A stretch of 64,000 bases of DNA from Streptomyces geranii (GTDB lineage: Bacteria; Actinomycetota; Actinomycetes; Streptomycetales; Streptomycetaceae), in contig NZ_PJME01000003.1 of NCBI RefSeq assembly GCF_002954775.1, positions 124,001 through 188,000 of the forward strand, written 5' to 3'. Positions 58,768 through 64,000 of this stretch are shown here, piece after piece. The position numbers and the translations under genes are program-made. Position 1 is the first letter of the stretch. Every line of letters begins with the position of its first letter. The notes below the pieces were generated by a model. The model searched no databases. It saw only the letters and a program-made list of their open reading frames with translations, and had not been told where the DNA came from.

Positions 58768-60426
58768 ACCCGACTCATGCAGACCTACTCCTACTTACGA
58801 CCCTCGGCCGTGCGCGAGTCCACGGCCGGGCGCACCCTCGCGCTGGAGACCTCCGGTGGTGCCACCCCGGCCGGGGAGGCGGCCAACCCCCGGTTCTTCA
58901 GCGGGTTCCTGACCGCCCCGGCCGTCGCCGCGACAGCGCTGCTCGCGGTCGCCGACGTGGCCGCCGCCCGCTACTACCGGCCGAGCGGCAACGCCTCGCT
59001 CGATCCGGTGGTGACGGCCGACGGCGACCGGCTGCGACTGGAGTCCTTCTCCGGCTGCTGCGGTGTGTACGCGCGCCTCGACGTCCTCGCACCCGGCCTC
59101 GACGGCGACGACGTCGGCCACGGCACGACGAACGTGGACGTCAACCCGCCCCTGCGGCGGGCGCTGGCCGGGCTCGGCGGGCTCGACCCCCTCCATCTGG
59201 CCGTCGGGCCCGAGGAGTTGACGGTCAGCACCTTCGACGGCGAGTTCGTGGAGAAGAAGGTCCCGCTCCCGGAGCGCTGGCTGCGCGGCTTCGCCGAGGC
59301 CCAGGTGCTCGCCGCGGACTTCGCCCTCCGGGCCGAGGTGCCCGCCGCGGAGGCGGCCTCCCTGCTGCGGGCGCTGCCCCGGCCCACCCAGCGGTCCGAC
59401 GGCCGTACGACCCGCTGGGTGGTCCCCGCGGGCCGCACCCTGCGCCCCACGACCAGGCCCTCACCGGGAGCCGTGTGCCTCCCCGGGCCCGAGCGCCTGC
59501 TGACCCTCCGTACGGTCCTGCGGCACGCGACGACCGTACGGGTGTACGCGCCGACCGCCCCGCACACCGGGGACGCCGGGGACGGTGCCGCCGCCGTCGC
59601 CTGGGAGGTCGAACTGCCGGGCATGCGGCTGACGTTGATGCTCTCCCAGAGCGCCGCACGCGGCTTCTCCGGCGAGGGCGGAGTCCTGAACGACCTCGCC
59701 ACCGGACAGGTGACCGAGGACGCGGAACGGGTCGCGGAGCTGCTGGCCTGGGAGCCACGCATAGACGTCACCGAGTTGTCGACGCAGACCGCTCTGCCGG
59801 CCACGCGTGTGCGCGCGGCGCTGACGATGCTGGGTACCTCCGGCCAGATCGGCTACGACCTCGCCGAGCAGGCGTACTTCCACCGCCACCTGCCCTACCG
59901 CGCGGGCGCCGCCGAGACCCGCAACCCCCGTCTGCGCGGCGCCCGGACGCTGGTCGCGGACGGCGCGGTGCACCTCGACGGCCCGCTGGCCCGCGTCGGA
60001 AAGGGCGACGAGGCCCACGTGGTCCGCACGGACGACGAGTCGGGCCGCCTGAGCTGCACGTGCTTCTGGTGGGCGAAGTACCGGGGCGGACGCGGCCCCT
60101 GCAAGCACGTGCTCGCGGTGGGCATCGTGCGGGGCACGGTTGATGGCGTGGCGCGGGGGCTGGTGGGGGGAGTGGAGCGGGGCGCGGTTGACGGCGTGGC
60201 GCGGGGCCTGGTGGATGGCGTGGCGCGGGGCGCGGTGAGTGACGCGGCGCATGGCACGGTGCCGGACCGGCCGGCGGGAGCCGCTGGGGAAGCGGCAGCC
60301 CCAGCCCCGCCCCGGGCCGCAACACCACCCTCACCGCCGGCCACAACACCGCCCCAGCCCTCACCCCCAGCCACATCACCGCCCCCGCCCCCAGCACCCC
60401 CAACCCCTTCGGAGACCGCCCGATGA
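58765..60426 (+). CDS. SWIM zinc-finger protein with TTA codon
   Basis: 553 residues. The SWIM motif CxCx(n)CxH is CTCFWWAKYRGGRGPCKHV near 430. The N-terminal 420 residues are SWIM-protein specific (SGCCGVYARLD, ERWLRGFAEAQVLAADF), and the C-terminus has tandem VDGVARGLV repeats then a Pro/Ala-rich tail. GTG 58765 is preferred; 58759 and ATG 58777 are alternatives, and a leaderless start is likely. Codon 11 is TTA (58795-58797), rare in Streptomyces and read only by the bldA tRNA, so translation may be developmentally limited. The gene overlaps the DUF6493 gene by ATGA, so both would be affected. SWIM domains bind DNA or protein; the function is unknown. Confidence 0.8.
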   Translation: MTRLMQTYSYLRPSAVRESTAGRTLALETSGGATPAGEAANPRFFSGFLTAPAVAATALLAVADVAAARYYRPSGNASLDPVVTADGDRLRLESFSGCCGVYARLDVLAPGLDGDDVGHGTTNVDVNPPLRRALAGLGGLDPLHLAVGPEELTVSTFDGEFVEKKVPLPERWLRGFAEAQVLAADFALRAEVPAAEAASLLRALPRPTQRSDGRTTRWVVPAGRTLRPTTRPSPGAVCLPGPERLLTLRTVLRHATTVRVYAPTAPHTGDAGDGAAAVAWEVELPGMRLTLMLSQSAARGFSGEGGVLNDLATGQVTEDAERVAELLAWEPRIDVTELSTQTALPATRVRAALTMLGTSGQIGYDLAEQAYFHRHLPYRAGAAETRNPRLRGARTLVADGAVHLDGPLARVGKGDEAHVVRTDDESGRLSCTCFWWAKYRGGRGPCKHVLAVGIVRGTVDGVARGLVGGVERGAVDGVARGLVDGVARGAVSDAAHGTVPDRPAGAAGEAAAPAPPRAATPPSPPATTPPQPSPPATSPPPPPAPPTPSETAR

Positions 60427-63170
60427 ACCTGTTCCACCTCGCGGGATCCGGTGACGTCGAGGAAGTCCTCCGGGAACTCGCCACCCTGACCCCGGCCGAA
60501 CGCGCCGCGCAGGCCGACGCCCTGGAGGCCCGGCGGGCGCCGATGCGGGTCGCCTGGTATCACGTCCCCGAGGACCAGAAGGCCGCCCAGCTCGCCGCCG
60601 AACTCGGCTGCCGTACCGACCCGGACGGCGCGGCCGAGTGGATCCTGCGGCCGGAGAACGGCTCGAACACGGTCGTGCTGCCCCTCGGCGGTGCCTGGAT
60701 GCTCGACGTCGTGAATCTCCAACCCCTCGCCTGGCGGGCCGAGTTGGCCGCGCGGCTCGCCGAACGGTCGGTGCCGGGCAAAGCCATCAGGTCCGACCTC
60801 GTTGAGCACCTCGTCCACGACACGGGCTGTCCCGTCCCGATCACCGACGGGTTCATCGACAGCTGGCTGCGCTGGCGCGACAGCACCTGGGAGCGGCCCG
60901 CGCACCTGCGCGGCGGTTCCCCGCCGGGCGCCACCTTCCTGGCGCGGCTGCGCGCCGACGCCCTGTCGCCGCTCCTCCTCCCGCTGGTGCCGGAGCGGCC
61001 GGGCGTGTACCTCCGCTCGAACTCGCTCCACCACATGTCCACCAGAAGAGGCCTGCCGTACGTCATGGAGGACACCCGGCTGGGCGTGTTCATCAGCCTG
61101 GCCAGGGAGGGTCTGGTCGACCGTGCCGCGCTGATCCGGCGTGTCTTCGCCGACCTGGCCGGTGACGCGGGCTGGGGCTGGGACGCCGCGCTCACGCTGA
61201 CCCAGCTCGCCCTCAGCCCGGCGGAACACGCCTCCGTGTCCCGTGAACGCCTCGCGCTCGCCGAGCCGTTGGTCGCCCGGCTGCTCCAGGACGGCACCCG
61301 CGCGGACACCGCCCCGCACCTCGCGTATCTGCGCGCCCTCGCCCTCACCCCGGCCGAGAACGTGCCCGCCCTCCGGGACCAGGTCGCGCTGCTCGACCTG
61401 TCGTCACCGGTGGCCGCCTACGCCCAGGAGGTCCTCCTCGGCCTCGACGAGGCGGGGCTGCTGGAGCCCGACGTACTCACCGAGATGTGCGAACGCGTCC
61501 TGCTCCGCCCGGAGAAGAAGCTGGTCCGCGCCCAGCTCACCCGTCTCGACCGGGCCGCCCGCAAGGACCCCGCGCGCGCCGCCCGGACCGTCCTCGACAC
61601 GGCGACGGCCCTCGACCACCGGGACGTCGACCTCCAGGAGCGCGCCCTCGACGTGATCGCCCGGCACCTGGCGGCGGCGGGCGACTCCGTCCTGCCCGAA
61701 CTGCGCGCCGCAGCCGCCCGGATCAACCCCGCCCTCGCACCCCGCGCAGCCGAACTCCTCGGCACCGCCCCCGGGCAACTCGCGGACGAGCCGGACCGGT
61801 TCACCGACCCGCTCACCGATCAGTACGCCGACCTGCTGCCCGCCCCGCCCGAACCGCGCCCCGTCCCCGGGCCCATCGAGACCGCCGCCGAGGTCGCCGA
61901 GGAGCTGGCGGCCGTCGTCGCGAACCCCAAGGACGTGGTGACCTTCGAGCGGGTCCTGGACGGACTGGTCAGGCACGCCCACCTCGACCGGGTCGAGCTG
62001 GAGCGGGCGCTGCGGCCGGTCATGCGCAAGGAGCCCCGCGACGCCGTGGACTTCACCCAGTCCGACGTGTACGACGTGGCCAGGGCGCTGCGCCGCGACG
62101 AGCCTAGGCAGCGCCACTTCGACTCCCGTTTCAGGGCGGGTCACTCCTCCCCGGCCGGGGAACTGCTGAGGGCGCGGCTGGCCGAGGCGATCGCCATCGT
62201 CGAGGCCGATGCCCAGCCCTTCCTGCTGGCCGTCCCGACCGACGCCACGGGCGCGCTGGACGCCGCCGTACTCGTCCGGCGGCTCTCGGTGCTCGACGGG
62301 CTCGGCATCGCACCCGCCCCGGTCGACCTCGCCCAGGCGCTCCTGCGCGTCACCCCGACCGCCGACGCGAAGGTGCTGGACGCGGCCGGGCGGCTGGACT
62401 CCGACGCCGGTCGGCGGCTCGCCCACTGGCTGAGCGAGGGCGGCCTGCCGCACCCGGACACCGGCCACGAGGACGACACCCGGCCGGGCCGGCACCCGAC
62501 GGACCTGGTGAGCCACCTCCACCCCGACCCGGTCCCCGGACCCCCACTGCTCCCGGCCGCCGAGACCCTGATCGGGCCGTACCGCAACGACGGTCTGTAC
62601 GACCCGATGGTCCCCTTCTGGCTCGCCCAGCTGCCCCACCACCGCGAACTCGTCCTGGCCCGCGACTACTTCAGATACCGCGTCTCCATGCGCGGCTGGG
62701 CCCACGCCCTGCCGTTCGCCGCGGAGTCCGGCGGCCCGGCGGGATTCGCCCTGCACCTGGCCGTGGCGTACACCCTCACCTACGACCAGCAGGGCGAGCG
62801 CGACGCGGCGGTGGACGCGCTCCTCGTGCTCGCCGGGCGGGGACAGCTGGACACCGGTCTGCTCGGCCGGCAGCTCGCCGACCTGCTGCGCGCCAAGTGG
62901 ATCGAGGCGAACCGGGTCACGGCCTCCCTGCGGACGGCGGCCGAGACAGGCGCGTACGCCACGATCTGGTCGGTGCTCGAAGCCGCCCTGCCCCCGCTGC
63001 TGCGCGACCCCGTGGTCCGGGGCACCGGAGCGCTGCTCGCCCTCGGCGTCGACTGCGCCTCCCGCAGCGCGGCGAAGGGCGGGATACCCGAGGTCACGAC
63101 GGCCGCCGCCCGCACCGGATCGAGCCAGGTGGTGAAGAACGCGCGGCTGCTGCGCGACGTACTGGGCTGA
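60423..63170 (+). CDS. DUF6493-type large protein coupled to SWIM protein
   Basis: 915 residues, all soluble, mostly helical repeats with features of HEAT-like arrays (many Ala/Leu/Arg helices), ending with a conserved block REAQST-like RSAAKGGIPEVTTAAARTGSSQ. I associate it with the DUF6493 family that accompanies SWIM proteins in actinobacteria, without having searched. No catalytic motif was found. ATG 60423 lies in the SWIM gene stop (ATGA). Given the SWIM pairing, a large scaffold partner is a fair guess only. Confidence 0.7.
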   Translation: MNLFHLAGSGDVEEVLRELATLTPAERAAQADALEARRAPMRVAWYHVPEDQKAAQLAAELGCRTDPDGAAEWILRPENGSNTVVLPLGGAWMLDVVNLQPLAWRAELAARLAERSVPGKAIRSDLVEHLVHDTGCPVPITDGFIDSWLRWRDSTWERPAHLRGGSPPGATFLARLRADALSPLLLPLVPERPGVYLRSNSLHHMSTRRGLPYVMEDTRLGVFISLAREGLVDRAALIRRVFADLAGDAGWGWDAALTLTQLALSPAEHASVSRERLALAEPLVARLLQDGTRADTAPHLAYLRALALTPAENVPALRDQVALLDLSSPVAAYAQEVLLGLDEAGLLEPDVLTEMCERVLLRPEKKLVRAQLTRLDRAARKDPARAARTVLDTATALDHRDVDLQERALDVIARHLAAAGDSVLPELRAAAARINPALAPRAAELLGTAPGQLADEPDRFTDPLTDQYADLLPAPPEPRPVPGPIETAAEVAEELAAVVANPKDVVTFERVLDGLVRHAHLDRVELERALRPVMRKEPRDAVDFTQSDVYDVARALRRDEPRQRHFDSRFRAGHSSPAGELLRARLAEAIAIVEADAQPFLLAVPTDATGALDAAVLVRRLSVLDGLGIAPAPVDLAQALLRVTPTADAKVLDAAGRLDSDAGRRLAHWLSEGGLPHPDTGHEDDTRPGRHPTDLVSHLHPDPVPGPPLLPAAETLIGPYRNDGLYDPMVPFWLAQLPHHRELVLARDYFRYRVSMRGWAHALPFAAESGGPAGFALHLAVAYTLTYDQQGERDAAVDALLVLAGRGQLDTGLLGRQLADLLRAKWIEANRVTASLRTAAETGAYATIWSVLEAALPPLLRDPVVRGTGALLALGVDCASRSAAKGGIPEVTTAAARTGSSQVVKNARLLRDVLG

Positions 63171-63274
63171 GCGGCCGGACCCCGCGAAGGGCAGGGCGAG
63201 GCGGATGGCCGGGGCACGGTCGGCCACATCACACCGCGGCCGGGCATGACCATCCGCCACCCATGTACTAGAGT

Positions 63275-63292
63275 TATCTCGACATCGAGATA
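63275..63292. promoter_or_regulatory. 18-bp perfect palindrome upstream of acnA
   Basis: TATCTCGA-CA-TCGAGATA, 140 nt before the aconitase start and directly after a possible TACTAG -10 (63266-63271), placing it at the transcription start where a repressor would act. The regulator is not recognised. Confidence 0.6.
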
Positions 63293-63335
63293 TCTGCCGG
63301 GCGTACCGCGGCCCACTCCACTGCCGGTCCAGCGG

Positions 63336-63364
63336 TAAGGCTTACCTAACTTAGCCTTACCTTA
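63336..63364. promoter_or_regulatory. Iron-box (DmdR/IdeR) like sequence in the acnA leader
   Basis: On the minus strand, 63364-63346 reads TAAGGTAAGGCTAAGTTAG, matching 14 of 19 positions of the DmdR1 consensus TTAGGTTAGGCTAACCTAA; an overlapping TAAGGCTTACCTAAC half is on the plus strand. It lies 68-96 nt before the start codon, and aconitase is an Fe-S enzyme. Confidence 0.5.
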
Positions 63365-63431
63365 GCGGATCGGCCAAGCAGGCGTGGCGGCAGGATGCGG
63401 TGGAACGCGCACATCAATGAAGGAGACTGTC

Positions 63432-64000
<569 letters not shown>

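Overview
This window is high-GC actinobacterial chromosome, almost certainly Streptomyces. The evidence is the very high GC with strong third-position bias, frequent GTG starts, chains of ATGA/GTGA start-stop overlaps, streptomycete families (DUF5999, DUF6299, DUF4236, SpoIIE/GAF phosphatase, HTH-MurA fusion beside aconitase), REP-like elements typical of Streptomyces, and a rare TTA leucine codon. I see no rRNA, tRNA, CRISPR, prophage or insertion sequence. The left edge cuts a nitrate reductase-flavoprotein fusion gene and the right edge cuts aconitase.

Layout. 1-10.6 kb: nitrate reductase fusion (-), SepF-like protein, an ATPase with a low-complexity N-terminus coupled to a MazG-type pyrophosphohydrolase, a conserved hypothetical, a 56-residue protein, an F420-type luciferase-like oxidoreductase, and a secreted S33 peptidase (-). 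10.6-22.2 kb: a tightly coupled ten-gene operon (ATP-grasp ligase, DUF4213/DUF364 protein, cysteine-synthase-like PLP enzyme, dipeptide epimerase, MFS transporter, SAM methyltransferase, complete Dpp/Nik-type ABC importer) preceded by a Zur-box-like palindrome. I read it as a candidate uncharacterised zinc- or other-metal metallophore system. 22.2-33 kb: M1 zinc peptidase (-), Hen1-Pnkp RNA-repair pair, an NAD-kinase-like/SPFH operon (-), arginine deiminase and ornithine carbamoyltransferase, and an RsbW-like ATP-binding protein (-).

33-44 kb: two halves of an aerobic 2-aminobenzoyl-CoA (anthranilate) type pathway lie on either side of the sulfate-activation genes cysC-cysD-cysN. The left half has an enoyl-CoA hydratase and a monooxygenase/OYE-type reductase fusion. 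The right half has a PaaX-like regulator, an aryl-CoA ligase, an acyl-CoA dehydrogenase and a RidA protein. 44-52.3 kb: DUF5999 and DUF6299 proteins, a Xaa-Pro aminopeptidase (-), then a trans-4-hydroxy-L-proline catabolic operon (three-subunit D-hydroxyproline dehydrogenase, DHDPS-family deaminase, 2-epimerase, GntR regulator).

52.3-64 kb: a PAS-GAF-SpoIIE-ATPase signalling phosphatase, an orphan LanC-like protein (-) divergent from a TetR regulator, the HTH-MurA-like fusion (-), a DUF4236 protein (-), a SWIM zinc-finger/DUF6493 pair whose first gene carries a TTA codon and may therefore depend on bldA, and the 5' part of acnA, preceded by an 18-bp palindrome and an iron-box-like sequence. 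Regulatory assignments rest on motif reading by eye; no database search was run.
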